From the NCBI GenBank assembly GCA_964016885.1, contig OZ024741.1:25847927-25911926 (forward strand): DNA of 64,000 nucleotides, written 5' to 3'. The notes beneath the pieces were generated by a model that had not been told where the DNA came from, ran no database searches, and saw only the letters and a program-made list of their open reading frames with translations. This stretch comes from Eledone cirrhosa. Taxonomy: Eukaryota; Mollusca; Cephalopoda; Octopoda; Eledonidae. Positions 1 through 11,032 of this stretch are shown here, piece by piece. The translations under genes were made by a program, and so were the position numbers. Within the stretch, counting starts at the first letter, position 1; each line of letters begins with the position of its first letter.

Positions 1-1512
1 TGTGGTTGTCTTTTAGACTCCAGATATAAGCTGAAAGTGACGTCATATTCCTTCTTAGAGGGTAACGAAAAGAATGGGTATGCATGTAAAGACGCTGCTT
101 GAAACTATTGGCGGTTAACCCTATGTAGGCCCTACGGGACGTGGGTGTTACAACCTTACATATGTAGACAATGTTACTAGAGAGGCATTTCCCGGATAGG
201 GGGCAATCAGCCCGATTCCTACAATTACAGTTAGTACTAACTACAGGGTTGCACGTGTTCCTACGGCTAGGTAGTTTAGCTAAATTTGAAGCTGTGATGT
301 TATGTGCAAGGTTAGGAGTCGTAGAGTAAGAAATTTTAATAGTATTTCTATTAAAAATGTTACTATATTTATGTGTAGGGGGAAAATGCTTCGTAATAAG
401 GGAAAGAAAGATCTTAGCTAATGGTGTGGCCACCTCCATATTATATGGTGGGTTAAACCAACAAATGCGACGGGATCTATTTCATCTAGGTCTATTTTCG
501 TACTCTGTATATGCTACCTTATCGACAAATCCACTTCGAGCAAGAGCTTCATTGTAATAAGTGGAATGGTCGTTGAAAATGCGCTCGTTGGTGGAAAGAC
601 AGGAAAGCCTCAACGAAACGTTTCTTACCAGGTTCCTGGTTATGCTGGCAGGATGGTTTGAATGCTTACTTATGTAATTCAGCGTATCATTTGGCTTTCT
701 ATACGGGTAATACAACCCATTCAATAAATTGAGGGTAACGTCGAGGTAATTAACGACCGAGAGATTGGCCTCAACCTGTATAGAGAGGTTGAAGCCTTTA
801 AAGAAGGCTGTGAGTTCTTTTCTGAACCTGTCGCAAGCACGAGGTCCGCACTTAGTCATGGTCACGGTACAAACCACCGCCCGCGTTGGGGAATTCGTCC
901 TTGATAGAGAAAAGAAGGAAAAGCCCAATAAGATCAGTAACCTCCGCAGAGTCACTGGCGCCCATACTCACGTCGAATGGGGTACTGGATTTTTTAATCC
1001 AAATAGAGTCGTCGAAATTAATCACCGACTTTCGGGCATTAAGGATGACATCAACTTCAAAATCCTTAACCACTGTGAGTGTTTTAGCGAAATTGATAGC
1101 TCTAAGGAGAAGTGGTAAAGTGATGGAGGAGTAGTAATTGTTGATGTCGAATTGGATAAAACGGCAATGTTCCTTGTTACATATGCCGTTGAACCAATCA
1201 ATCACCGCGAAAGAATTGTTCCACAGTGCGAGAGGGGCCAAACTTCTAATTTCAGGTATAATTCTATCAAGAATCGTTTTACTAAGTCTACCTAAATCGG
1301 ACTTCGTGGGGTTAATAAGCCGAATAGAGGGGTTGTTCGGAAAATTGGATTTGTGATCCTTCAGGGTAAAGTGGGGAGAGATAGGGTCCAGAGGTTCGGT
1401 CCGGTCCAGGATGTTGAGATCAGATGTGATTTTAAACCCAGCATCGTTGATTTCATTGATGACGCACCGATTAGTTTTACGGTAATCCTTAGTTACAGCA
1501 TTATGTAGTAGT
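1..1512 (-). pseudogene. Penelope-like element RT plus GIY-YIG endonuclease, degenerate and partial
   Basis: This is retroelement coding sequence, not a host gene. Reading the minus strand from about 1505, one frame gives a pre-RT segment with TLKDHKSNF and INPTKSDLGRL, then motif A (FIQFDINNYYSSI), motif B-like MGASDSAEVTDLIGLF and GLYRD near 860. At that point, inside the catalytic YRDD box, the frame shifts. The rest continues in another frame with VNYLDVTLNL, YPYRKPND, SNHPASI and YYNEALARSGF. A TGA stop lies at 482-484, after which the same frame stays open to position 1. That tail holds a Cys-rich knuckle (CNCRNRADCPLSGKC) and a GIY-YIG-type nuclease start (IVYICKV, then AYIGLT, then a conserved SLSAYIWSLKDN). 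Order and motifs match Penelope-like elements with a C-terminal GIY-YIG domain. The N-terminus is lost where the minisatellite begins at about 1513, and the C-terminal end lies outside the window. It is clearly inactive. Confidence 0.9.
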
Positions 1513-4500
1513 TGCTCTCATCTGGAAGGTGGGTGTGAGGACTCTGACCCACAGCCCTCTCATCTGGAAGGTAGGTGTAGGACTCTGACCCACAGCCCTC
1601 TCATCTGGAAGGTGGGTGTGAGGACTCTGACCCACAGCCCTCTCATCTGGAAGGTAGGTGTAGGACTCTGACCCACAGCCCTCTCATCTGGAAGGTGGGT
1701 GTGAGGACTCTGACCCACAGCCCTCTCATCTGGAAGGTAGGTGTAGGACTCTGACCCACAGCCCTCTCATCTGGAAGGTGGGTGTGAGGACTCTGACCCA
1801 CAGCCCTCTCATCTGGAAGGTAGATGTGAGGACTCTGACCCACAGCCCTCTCATCTGGAAGGTAGGTGTAGGACTCTGACCCACAGCCCTCTCATCTGGA
1901 AGGTAGATGTGAGGACTCTGACCCACAGCCCTCTCATCTGGAAGGTAGATGTGAGGACTCTGACCCACAGCCCTCTCATCTGGAAGGTAGATGTGAGGAC
2001 TCTGACCCACAACCCTCTCATCTGGAAGGTAGGTGTAGGACTCTGACCCACAACCCTCTCATCTGGAAGGTGGGTGTGAGGACTCTGACCCACAACCCTC
2101 TCATCTGGAAGGTAGGTGTAGGACTCTGACCCACAACCCTCTCATCTGGAGGGTAGGTGTAGGACTCTGACCCCACAGCCCTCTCATCTGGAAGGTAGGT
2201 GTAGGACTCTGACCCACAACCCTCTCATCTGGAAGGTAGGTGTAGGACTCTGACCCACAACCCTCTCATCTGGAAGGTAGGTGTAGGACTCTGACCCACA
2301 ACCCTCTCATCTGGAGGGTAGGTGTAGGACTCTGACCCCACAGCCCTCTCATCTGGAAGGTAGGTGTAGGACTCTGACCCACAACCCTCTCATCTGGAAG
2401 GTAGGTGTAGGACTCTGACCCACAACCCTCTCATCTGGAAGGTAGGTGTAGGACTCTGACCCACAACCCTCTCATCTGGAGGGTAGGTGTAGGACTCTGA
2501 CCCCACAGCCCTCTCATCTAGAAGGTAGGTGTAGGACTCTGACCCACAACCCTCTCATCTGGAAGGTAGGTGTAGGACTCTGACCCACAACCCTCTCATC
2601 TGGAAGGTAGGTGTAGGACTCTGACCCACAACCCTCTCATCTGGAGGGTAGGTGTAGGACTCTGACCCCACAGCCCTCTCATCTGGAAGGTAGGTGTAGG
2701 ACTCTGACCCACAACCCTCTCATCTGGAAGGTAGATGTGAGGACTCTGACCCACAGCCCTCTCATCTGGAAGGTGGGTGTGAGGACTCTGACCCCACAGC
2801 CCTCTCATCTGGAAGGTAGGTGTAGGACTCTGACCCACAGCCCTCTCATCTGGAGGGTAGGTGTAGGACTCTGACCCCACAGCCCTCTCATCTGGAAGGT
2901 AGATGTGAGGACTCTGACCCACAGCCCTCTCATCTGGAGGGTAGGTGTAGGACTCTGACCCCACAGCCCTCTCATCTGGAAGGTAGGTGTGAGGACTCTG
3001 ACCCACAGCCCTCTCATCTGGAAGGTAGATGTGAGGACTCTGACCCACAGCCCTCTCATCTGGAGGGTAGGTGTAGGACTCTGACCCCACAGCCCTCTCA
3101 TCTGGAAGGTAGGTGTGAGGACTCTGACCCACAGCCCTCTCATCTGGAAGGTAGATGTGAGGACTCTGACCCACAACCCTCTCATCTGGAAGGTAGGTGT
3201 GAGGACTCTGACCCACAGCCCTCTCATCTGGAAGGTAGGTGTGAGGACTCTGACCCACAGCCCTCTCATCTGGAAGGTAGGTGTGAGGACTCTGACCCAC
3301 AGCCCTCTCATCTGGAAGGTAGGTGTGAGGACTCTGACCCACAGCCCTCTCATCTGGAAGGTAGATGTGAGGACTCTGACCCACAACCCTCTCATCTGGA
3401 AGGTAGGTGTGAGGACTCTGACCCACAACCCTCTCATCTGGAAGGTGGGTGTGAGGACTCTGACCCCACAGCCCTCTCATCTGGAAGGTAGATGTGAGGA
3501 CTCTGACCCACAACCCTCTCATCTGGAAGGTAGGTGTGAGGACTCTGACCCACAACCCTCTCATCTGGAAGGTGGGTGTGAGGACTCTGACCCCACAGCC
3601 CTCTCATCTGGAGGGTAGGTGTAGGACTCTGACCCACAGCCCTCTCATCTGGAGGGTAGGTGTAGGACTCTGACCCACAGCCCTCTCATCTGGAAGGTGG
3701 GTGTGAGGACTCTGACCCACAACCCTCTCATCTGGAAGGTGGGTGTGAGGACTCTGACCCCACAGCCCTCTCATCTGGAAGGTAGGTGTAGGACTCTGAC
3801 CCACAACCCTCTCATCTGGAAGGTAGATGTGAGGACTCTGACCCACAGCCCTCTCATCTGGAAGGTGGGTGTGAGGACTCTGACCCCACAGCCCTCTCAT
3901 CTGGAAGGTAGATGTGAGGACTCTGACCCACAGCCCTCTCATCTGGAAGGTAGGTGTGAGGACTCTGACCCACAGCCCTCTCATCTGGAAGGTAGATGTG
4001 AGGACTCTGACCCACAGCCCTCTCATCTGGAAGGTAGATGTGAGGACTCTGACCCACAACCCTCTCATCTGGAAGGTAGGTGTGAGGACTCTGACCCCAC
4101 AGCCCTCTCATCTGGAAGGTGGGTGTGAGGACTCTGACCCCACAGCCCTCTCATCTGGAAGGTAGATGTGAGGACTCTGACCCACAACCCTCTCATCTGG
4201 AGGGTAGGTGTAGGACTCTGACCCACAGCCCTCTCATCTGGAGGGTAGGTGTAGGACTCTGACCCCACAGCCCTCTCATCTGGAAGGTAGGTGTGAGGAC
4301 TCTGACCCACAGCCCTCTCATCTGGAAGGTGGGTGTGAGGACTCTGACCCACAGCCCTCTCATCTGGAGGGTAGGTGTAGGACTCTGACCCCACAGCCCT
4401 CTCATCTGGAAGGTAGGTGTGAGGACTCTGACCCACAGCCCTCTCATCTGGAAGGTGGGTGTGAGGACTCTGACCCACAACCCTCTCATCTGGAAGGTGG

Positions 4501-4995
4501 GTGTGAGGACTCTGACCCCACAGCCCTCTCATCTGGAAGGTAGGTGTAGGACTCTGACCCCACAGCCCTCTCATCTGGAAGGTGGGTGTGAGGACTCTGA
4601 CCTCACAGCCCTCTCATCTGGAAGGTAGATGTGAGGACTCTGACCCACAGCCCTCTCATCTGGAAGGTGGGTGTGAGGACTCTGACCCACAACCCTCTCA
4701 TCTGGAAGGTGGATGTGAGGACTCTGACCCACAGCCCTCTCATCTGGAAGGTATGTGTAGGACTCTGACCCACAACCCTCTCATCTGGAAGGTGGGTGTG
4801 AGGACTCTGACCCCACAGCCCTCTCATCTGGAAGGTAGGTGTGAGGACTCTGACCCACAACCCTCTCATCTGGAAGGTGGGTGTGAGGACTCTGACCCAC
4901 AACCCTCTCATCTGGAAGGTAGGTGTGAGGACTCTCACCCCACAACCCTCTCATCTGGAAGGTAGGTGTGAGGACTCTACCTTTACAACCCTCTC
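1513..4995. repeat. 40-43 bp minisatellite array (about 84 units)
   Basis: A tandem repeat built on the core 'ctcatctggaaggt' plus 'gaggactctgaccca'. The full unit is 42 bp; a form lacking two bases ('gtgtaggactc') and a form with an extra C ('gaccccacag') give 40-43 bp. The array begins directly at the broken end of the Penelope-like fragment and decays near 4990. Because 42 is divisible by 3, both strands show long open frames with 14-residue repeats (for example MRGLWVRVLTPTFQ). These are artefacts of unit length, not genes. Second-order repeats of 83 bp (1528-1830) and 165 bp (about 2151-2650) are visible. Confidence 0.97.
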
Positions 4996-5154
4996 AAGAA
5001 TATGTGGAAGAAGAAGAATCTAGAACATCTGACATAATTAAAACACATAGACAACTAACGTTTTCACAGTATGAGTGTGTGTATATATATGTATATACTC
5101 ATATAATTATTTGTATAGTTTGTGTGTGTAGAGATAGACAAATACACAAACAGA

Positions 5155-5305
5155 TATGCACACACACTCACTCACACACACACTCACTCACACACACACT
5201 CACTCACACACACACTCATACACACACTCATATACACACTCACTCACACACACTCACACACACTTACCCACAGTCTCTCTCTCACACACATACACATATA
5301 TCTGC
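5155..5305. repeat. CA/CACT-rich microsatellite
   Basis: Imperfect (CACT)n and (CA)n tracts. The flanks 4996-5154 and 5306-5445 hold only AT-rich unique-looking sequence in which I see no gene. Confidence 0.9.
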
Positions 5306-5445
5306 AATAATATGATATACATATAAATAACTGAGATCACAGGCTAAAACATGCAATTAACTGGATCGTTAATATTTTAACATTTATGTCCCATTAGTCA
5401 CACACAGATGATCATGATCAAATGACCATACTGGAGATTGTTTAT

Positions 5446-5526
5446 ATACCTGTCTATCTACCTATCTATCTATTTACCTACTTACCTATCTATCTATCTA
5501 CCTACTTACCTATCTATCTATTTACC
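5446..5526. repeat. (TATC/TACC)n microsatellite, 5' flank of the LINE pair
   Basis: Imperfect TATC and TACC tetranucleotides immediately upstream of the first LINE copy. The same kind of tract follows the second copy at 7781, which suggests that the LINEs entered, or generated, this microsatellite. Confidence 0.9.
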
Positions 5527-5531
5527 TCAAA
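5515..5531 (+). repeat. Target-site duplication, left copy (17 bp)
   Basis: The 17-mer tatctatttacctcaaa here is repeated exactly at 6918-6934. The two copies bracket LINE copy 1, as expected for target-primed reverse transcription. The bases just outside the match differ (c at 5514, a at 6917). Confidence 0.8.
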
Positions 5532-6917
5532 CTTAGAAGCGGTTCTCAAGGTGGCCGGTTTCGGTCCCGTGTTCAGAGAATGGGCAGAGTGCAAACTGTC
5601 CTTGAAAGGTCGAGCGGAGGTGGCGAACACTTTCATAGCGTCCGTCATCTACTACCGCTTGACTGTCGTGCCTTGTCCCCGTGAACACCTCGCCAAGATG
5701 GAACGCATGCTCTTCCAGTTTCTGTGGAAGAAGCAGGCTCCGCTGGTGAGGAGATCCGTCTGCTGTCAGCACCCTTCCAACGGAGGGCTGGGAATGCCGT
5801 GGCTGATGATGCGCAAACATGCGCTGAGGCTGCGGCATCTCCAGGTATTCCTCACCGACCCCCAACCGGTGTGGGCACCGTTTGTGAGACAGGCTTTCCC
5901 ACAGCTCGTCTCGCTAACGGAGCTGCAGTCCTGGGTCAAGAAAAGACCGAAAACGATGGGCGCATGGCACATTGAATGCACTCAGGCGCTCACAGTCCTC
6001 TGGCAAGCGGGCGCAGCAATCAGTGGAGACTCCACTTCGACATTCTATAGAAGGATTGTACGTTACAAGGACGACGACGTGCTCGGAGAGACTCTGGGCG
6101 TCGAAGACGATGAGCTCACCAGTCTATTTGGTAGGACTTTCCGCCCGGGACCTATGGACAACTTCCAGAGGTCCCTGGCCTGGCAGTACTACCGAGGAGC
6201 TCTACCGGTTCATGACAAGACCTACAAGCATGGACGCCCCGGCAGGGATCCTTCCAAGAGGACGTGTCCAAGATGCGCGCAGGACATTGAAACAGTCCTG
6301 CACGCAATTGTGCACTGCCCGGGCATAACTGACCTGTGGAACTATGCAGAACAACTGCTGTCGCATATGGGGCAAATCCAGTTGACTGCTGAGTCCATAG
6401 TAAGGATCAAACCGCCAGCCTCTTTCAAAAACGAAAGAGAGGCGGTTTTCCTCTGTACGGTGGCTATGGTGAAAGAAGTTATATGGTGGACGAGGTTGAG
6501 AGGACTGAGGACAGATGCCTTTCTCTCCGGACAACAATTGATTCCCTTCTTTAAGTATCACTTTAGAAGGAGAATCAGGGTGGAGAGAGAGGCACTGCAC
6601 CTCAGTAAATTTACTGAAAGGTGGGTGAATGAAACAAAAATGGCCCGAGTGATTGGGCCTTCTCTGTTTATAAGCCTGTAGGTTGCGGAAGAGAGAAAAA
6701 GGAAGAAAGGAGCACTTGCACAACACGCTCCTGGAGTTGAGGGTTGTTCTATCGACGGGGTATTAAACAACCCATTTGTGGCGCCTCCCCCCTATTGGGG
6801 ATTTCGATTGTTGTAATTGTTTGTTTTTATATTTTTTACACGACTGTATGTAAAATCCCCGGCATGTCTTTGTATTGTCCCCTTTTCTTGTGCGCCCTTG
6901 TGGCTAATAAAGAAATA
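5532..6917 (+). mobile_element. 5'-truncated non-LTR retrotransposon (LINE), copy 1
   Basis: A LINE 3' end: the C-terminal part of the reverse-transcriptase ORF (to 6681), a 3' UTR of about 235 bp with a short hairpin (6741-6773), and an AATAAA signal near 6906 just before the tail. Both ends abut the same 17 bp direct repeat (5515-5531 and 6918-6934). The ORF resembles the Tx1/L1-like group, some of whose members are known to insert into microsatellites. The clade call is tentative without a tree. Confidence 0.88.
5533..6681 (+). pseudogene. LINE ORF2 C-terminal region with zinc knuckle (5'-truncated)
   Basis: An open frame of about 383 LINE codons, entered by read-through from the upstream microsatellite, so the apparent start near 5422 is not a real start. 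The sequence begins past the RT catalytic core. It shows the post-RT signature LSLKGRAEVANTFIASVIYY, then a region with FLWKKQAPLVRR and GGLGMPW, typical of the thumb and C-terminal domain of L1/Tx1-type elements. A CCHC-type zinc knuckle follows (CPRC, His, Cys at about residues 282, 285, 294 and 299 of the read-through frame), then a basic tail (YHFRRRIRVERE). The frame is uninterrupted to a TAG at 6679, so the copy is young, but it lacks the endonuclease and RT and cannot move by itself. A damaged sister copy follows directly. Confidence 0.88.
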
Positions 6918-6934
6918 TATCTATTTACCTCAAA
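6918..6934 (+). repeat. Target-site duplication, right copy (17 bp)
   Basis: Exact repeat of 5515-5531. Its last bases run straight into LINE copy 2, so copy 1 inserted at or very near the 5' boundary of copy 2. Confidence 0.8.
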
Positions 6935-7780
6935 TGGACCCAGCGATCAGTGGAGACTCCACTTCGATATTCTATAGAGGGTTGGTCAGCAGCAAGTGTG
7001 ACGACACGCTCGGAGAAACTCTAGGCATAGAGGAGGACGAACTGGCCAATCTGTTCGGTAGGACCTTCTGCCCGGGACCAATGGACAACTTCCAAAAGTC
7101 CCTGGCCTAGCAGTGCTACCGAGGAGCTCTACCAGTTCGAGACAAGCTCCACAGACACGGGTGCCCGGGTAGGGACCCTTCGAAAAAGATCTGTCCGAGA
7201 TCCGTGCGCGACCTGTGGGGCTATGTAGAACGACTATTGTCGCGGGTGGGACCAATCCAGTTGACCACCGAGTCCATTGTCATGATCAAACCGCCATCCT
7301 CTTTCAAAAACGAGGGAGAGGCGGTTTTCCTATATGTTATGGCTATGGTGAAAGAGGTTATATGGTGGACGAGGTTAAAAGGGCTAAGGTCAGACACCTT
7401 TCTCTCCGGCGAGTAACTGATTCGTTTTTTCAAATATTATTTTGGAAGAAGAATCAGGATGGAGAGAGAGGTGCTGTACCCCAGCAAGTTTTATAAAAGG
7501 TGGGTGAATGTGGCAAAGATGGCCCAAGTGGTTGGGCCTTCTCTCTATATAATCCTGTAGGTTGAGGAAGAGAGGAAGGGAATACTCACTCTTGGTGCTC
7601 CTGGAGATGAGGGTTGTACATTTTTTCGGGGTGTGTACAACCCCTGTGTAACGCCTCCCCCCTATTGGGGATATGATTTGTTATTGTATTAATAGTTTTA
7701 TTTTCATTTACCTGAATGTAAACTCCCCATTTGTATTTGTCCCATTCTTTTGTGCCCTTGTGGCTAATAATGAAATTTAT
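6935..7780 (+). pseudogene. LINE copy 2, 5'-truncated and mutated
   Basis: Same family as the copy just upstream. The match begins at the codons for AISGDSTS, well inside the other copy, and includes GPMDNFQKSLA, SIVMIKPPSSFKNEGEAVF and EVIWWTRLKGLRSD. It carries an in-frame TAG after QKSLA (about 7108), a deletion that removes the zinc-knuckle region (CPR joins directly to VRDLW near 7200) and a TAA after FLSGE (about 7414). The ORF would end near 7560. The 3' UTR keeps a perfect 9 bp stem (7611-7619 with 7635-7643). It ends in 'cttgtggctaataatgaaa', a mutated form of the AATAAA end seen in copy 1, followed by TATC repeats. It is older than copy 1. Confidence 0.88.
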
Positions 7781-8099
7781 CTATCTATCTACCTACCTAC
7801 CTACCTACCTACCTACCTACCTACCTATCTACCTACCTACCTACCTACTTACCTATCTATCTACCTACCTACCTATCTACCTACCTACCTATCTACCTAC
7901 CTACCTATCTATCTACCTACCTACCTATCTACCTACCTACCTATCTATCTACCTACCTACCTACCTACCTACCTACCTATCTACCTACCTATCTACCTAC
8001 CTATCTATCTACCTACCTACTTACCTACCTACCTACCTACCTACCTACCTATCTATCTACCTACCTACCTACCTATCTACCTACCTATCTATCTACCTA
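7781..8099. repeat. (TACC/TATC)n microsatellite, 3' flank of the LINE pair
   Basis: About 320 bp of TACC and TATC tetranucleotides directly after the LINE copy 2 tail. Open frames rich in Tyr, Leu, Pro and Thr here are microsatellite shadows. Confidence 0.95.
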
Positions 8100-8127
8100 C
8101 CCTTGTGGCTAATAAAGAAATCTGTCT
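8100..8127 (+). mobile_element. LINE 3'-terminal fragment
   Basis: The phrase 'ccttgtggctaataaagaaat' is identical to the last bases of LINE copy 1 and sits inside the microsatellite. It is either an extremely truncated third insertion or a piece duplicated with the tail. Confidence 0.7.
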
Positions 8128-8262
8128 ACCTATCTACTAGCCTGTCTATCTACCTACCTACTAACCTGTCTATCTACCTACCTAGTAACCTGTCTATCTA
8201 CCTACTAGCCTGTCTATCTACCTACCTACTAGCCTGTCTATCTACCTATCAACCCACCTATC
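8128..8262. repeat. TCTACCTACTAGCCTG-type tandem tract
   Basis: Tetranucleotide-derived repeat with a recurrent 'actagcctgtctatctacct' unit, continuing the microsatellite after the LINE end fragment. Confidence 0.85.
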
Positions 8263-8299
8263 ACCCTAATCAGTAGTTTCATTGTCAGTACACTCTGTC

Positions 8300-8610
8300 A
8301 TGTGATCTGCCTATAACAGAGTTGCTGAAGCATGGAATAAACTACCTGCATCAGTTGTTAGCTGTCGGGACACTGCATCCTTCAAAACTTCCATGATGCC
8401 CAAATTTCCCAACGCTACACCTGATATTCCCTATTCCCCCTCCACACACGCACACGTGTGTGTGTGTGTGTGTGTGTCTATGTGTGGTGTATGTATGTGT
8501 GTATATCATGACTCGTACACTGTTCACTTTCCTGACTTTAGTACATTATTCTATGTACTATACATGCACCTTTGATGAGTTGTAGTGCACCTGAGCACTG
8601 TACACAATAA
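8300..8610 (+). pseudogene. LINE ORF C-terminal end plus 3' tail (CR1/L2/Jockey-like)
   Basis: The plus strand reads RVAEAWNKLPASVVS then TASFKTSM from about 8313. This matches the very common C-terminal pattern of several LINE clades (WNxLP, VV, then FK). The frame runs into a GT-rich microsatellite (8445-8510). The 3' end is 'ttgtagtgcacctgagcac' then 'tgtacacaataat'. A reverse-orientation copy of that 3' end lies at 22252-22290. Only the last 40-50 codons are present, so the clade cannot be fixed. Confidence 0.65.
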
Positions 8611-8822
8611 TTGGATTGGCAATATCGGTAGAGGGTCGGACGCCATGCTTTACAACAAAGAGTTACGGCCCTTTATGGCCTGAGTTCAAATCCCGCCAAG
8701 GTTAACTTTGCCTTTCATCCTTACAGGGTCGATAAAATAAAGTACCAGTAATGCACTGGGATAATTGCTGGCCTTGTGCCAAAAGTAGAAACAATTATTA
8801 TCATTATTATTATTATATACAT
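8611..8822 (+). mobile_element. tRNA-derived SINE
   Basis: The head has a B-box-like 'gagttcaaatcc'. The core follows ('gcctttcatccttacaggg', 'tcgataaaataaagtacc', 'gctggccttgtgccaaaa') and ends in an ATT-rich tail. This layout is known from cephalopod SINEs (OR/OK type). It inserted in the ATT tail of the preceding LINE fragment. Confidence 0.85.
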
Positions 8823-8916
8823 TTTAACACTAACTTAACTAATCTTTCTTGTGCAGAAGATGTCACTGGGTAATTCATTCTCAAAAACATGCTAACTTTT
8901 TACAACACCCAATGTA

Positions 8917-9035
8917 CATCATCATCGTCCTCGTCATCATTTAATATCTATCTTCTGCGCTAGCATGGGTTAGACGGGTTTGTCCCATTTGAGGCAAGTT
9001 TGGTTGGGTGACCATGTCTCACTTGTATAGGACTG
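8917..9035 (-). mobile_element. LINE/SINE 3' tail fragment
   Basis: Starts with (CAT)n and continues with the reverse complement of 'cccatgctagcgcagaag' and related sequence. This is the same GAT-tailed 3' module seen at 18511-18890, 48448-48735 and 55083-55270. Position 9036-9190 shows nothing I can name. Confidence 0.7.
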
Positions 9036-9189
9036 TACAATATTTACATTTACTTAGTGGTTCTCTGATCTCTATTTTGGCAAATGCAGTGATGTCTATG
9101 CTTTGCTGAGGGTCATGATAATGCTGTAACATGTCTGAAGTTCTCTTCTTGTTGGAATAATTAGACATTTAAAATCCTTCATCTTTAAC

Positions 9190-9478
9190 ATTACCACCCC
9201 ACCACCAATATCACCCTCGCATCAAGACCTCAAATACCACCATCAACAACACCACCACCACCACCACCACCACCACCATCACCACCATCACCACCACCAT
9301 CACCACCACCATCACCATCACCACCACCACAACCACCACCATCATCACCACCACAACCACCACCATCACCACCACCATCACCACCGTCACCATCATCACC
9401 ACCACCACCACTACCATCACCACCATCACCATCACCACTGCCACCATCAACACCATCACCACCATAGCCACAGTAAAT
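9190..9478. repeat. (ACC)n-rich trinucleotide tract
   Basis: Imperfect ACC/CAT trinucleotides. Poly-Val/Met and poly-Gly frames on the minus strand are shadows of the repeat. Confidence 0.95.
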
Positions 9479-9504
9479 GCAAGGATAGCCATGTACCCAT
9501 ACTT

Positions 9505-9952
9505 CTAGGATGTTATTTAAAGTAAATTTGGCTGCTATATCTAGCAGATACAACAACCACATGGTATACTCAGGGTTTTATTTGAGGTAGATTTGGCTGC
9601 TGTATCTAGCAGACACAACAACCACATGTTATACTCAGGGTTTTATTTGAGGTAGATTTGGCTGCTGTATCTAGCAGACACAACAACCACATGTTATACT
9701 CAGGGTTTTATTTGCGGTAGATTTGGCTGCTGTATCTAGCAGACACAACAACCACATGTTATACTCAGGGTTTTATTTGCGGTAGATTTGGCTGCTGTAT
9801 CTAGCAGACACAACAACCACATGTTATACTCAGGGTTTTATTTGAGGTAGATTTGGCTGCTGTATCTAGCAGACACAACAACCACATGTTATACTCAGGG
9901 TTTTATTTGAGGTAGATTTGGCTGCTGTATCTAGCAGACACAACAACCACAT
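9505..9952. repeat. 65 bp tandem repeat, about 7 units
   Basis: The phrase 'actcagggttttattt' recurs at exact 65 bp steps (9571, 9636, 9701 and so on). Units differ by one or two bases (gaggtag versus gcggtag). The first unit is the most diverged. It is flanked on both sides by ACC trinucleotide tracts. Confidence 0.95.
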
Positions 9953-10019
9953 GATTTTCTACACCCTACTCCCAATTCTGCTCCTTTTCTTGGAAGCAGG
10001 TGTAGTATATGAAATATTT

Positions 10020-10315
10020 GCCACTATCACCACCGCCACCACCACTACCATCACCACCACCACTACCATCACCACCACCACTACCATCACCACCACCATC
10101 ACCACCATCACCACCATCACCACCACCACCACCACCACCACCATCACCACTACTATCATCACCACCACTACCACCACCACCACCAACATTACTACCATCA
10201 TCAATATTACCACCACTACCACCCCATCATGACCTTCACCCCCCCCCCCCCACCATCGCCACCACCACCACCACACCACCACCACCATCACCACCACCCC
10301 ATCAACCCACCAGCG
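10020..10315. repeat. (ACC/ACT)n trinucleotide tract
   Basis: Imperfect trinucleotides with a short poly-C run near 10240. No coding evidence beyond repeat shadows. Confidence 0.95.
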
Positions 10316-10369
10316 GTGGTATACAGTTATATTCATCCTGTCATCTCCTCCACCACCCCTCCACCACAC

Positions 10370-11010
10370 CCCACCCCAACCTAGATATTCCTCCACCTCC
10401 ACCCCAACCTAGATATTCCTCCACCCCCACCCCAACCTAGATATTCCTCCACTCCACCCCCAACCTAGATATTCCTCCACTCCACCCCCACCCCAACCTA
10501 GATATTCCTCCACCCCAACCTAGATATTCCTCCACTCCACCCCAACCTAGATATTCCTCCACTCCACCCCAACCTAGATATTCCTCCACCCAACCCCCAC
10601 CTAGATATTCCTCCACTCCACCCCCACCCCAACCTAGATATTGCTCCACCCCCACCCAACCTAGATATTCCTCCACCCCCACCCCAACCTAGATATTCCT
10701 CCACTCCACCCCAACCTAGATATTCCTCCACCCCCACCCCAACCTAGATATTCCTCCATTCCACCCCCACCCAACCTAGATATTCCTCCACTCCACCCCC
10801 ACCCCGACCTAGATATTCCTCCACCCTCACCCCAACCAAGATATTCCTCCATTCCACCCCCAACCTAGATATTCCTCCACCCCCACCCCAACCTAGATGT
10901 TCCTCCACTCCACCCCCACCCCAACCTAGATGTTCCTCCACTCCACCACCACCCAACCTAGATATTCCTCCACCCCACCCCCACCCCAACCTAAATATTC
11001 CCCCACCTTA
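10370..11010. repeat. C-rich minisatellite with 'aacctagatattcctcca' core
   Basis: The core phrase recurs every 21-34 bp with variable C-rich spacers (ccaccccaccccc). The G-rich strand would read GGGTGG-type runs. Minus-strand frames with EEYLGWGG repeats are shadows. Confidence 0.93.
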
Positions 11011-11032
11011 TTCAACTCCAGTATGATGCCAT

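Noticed and set aside
2596..3564. Open frame of 322 codons in the minisatellite
   Set aside because: Made of a 14-residue repeat that simply translates the 42 bp unit. Similar frames exist on the opposite strand, with no domain or start context.
5422..5530. ATG at 5422 as the start of the LINE protein
   Set aside because: The first 35 or so codons translate microsatellite and the target duplication. The LINE begins internally, so this is read-through.
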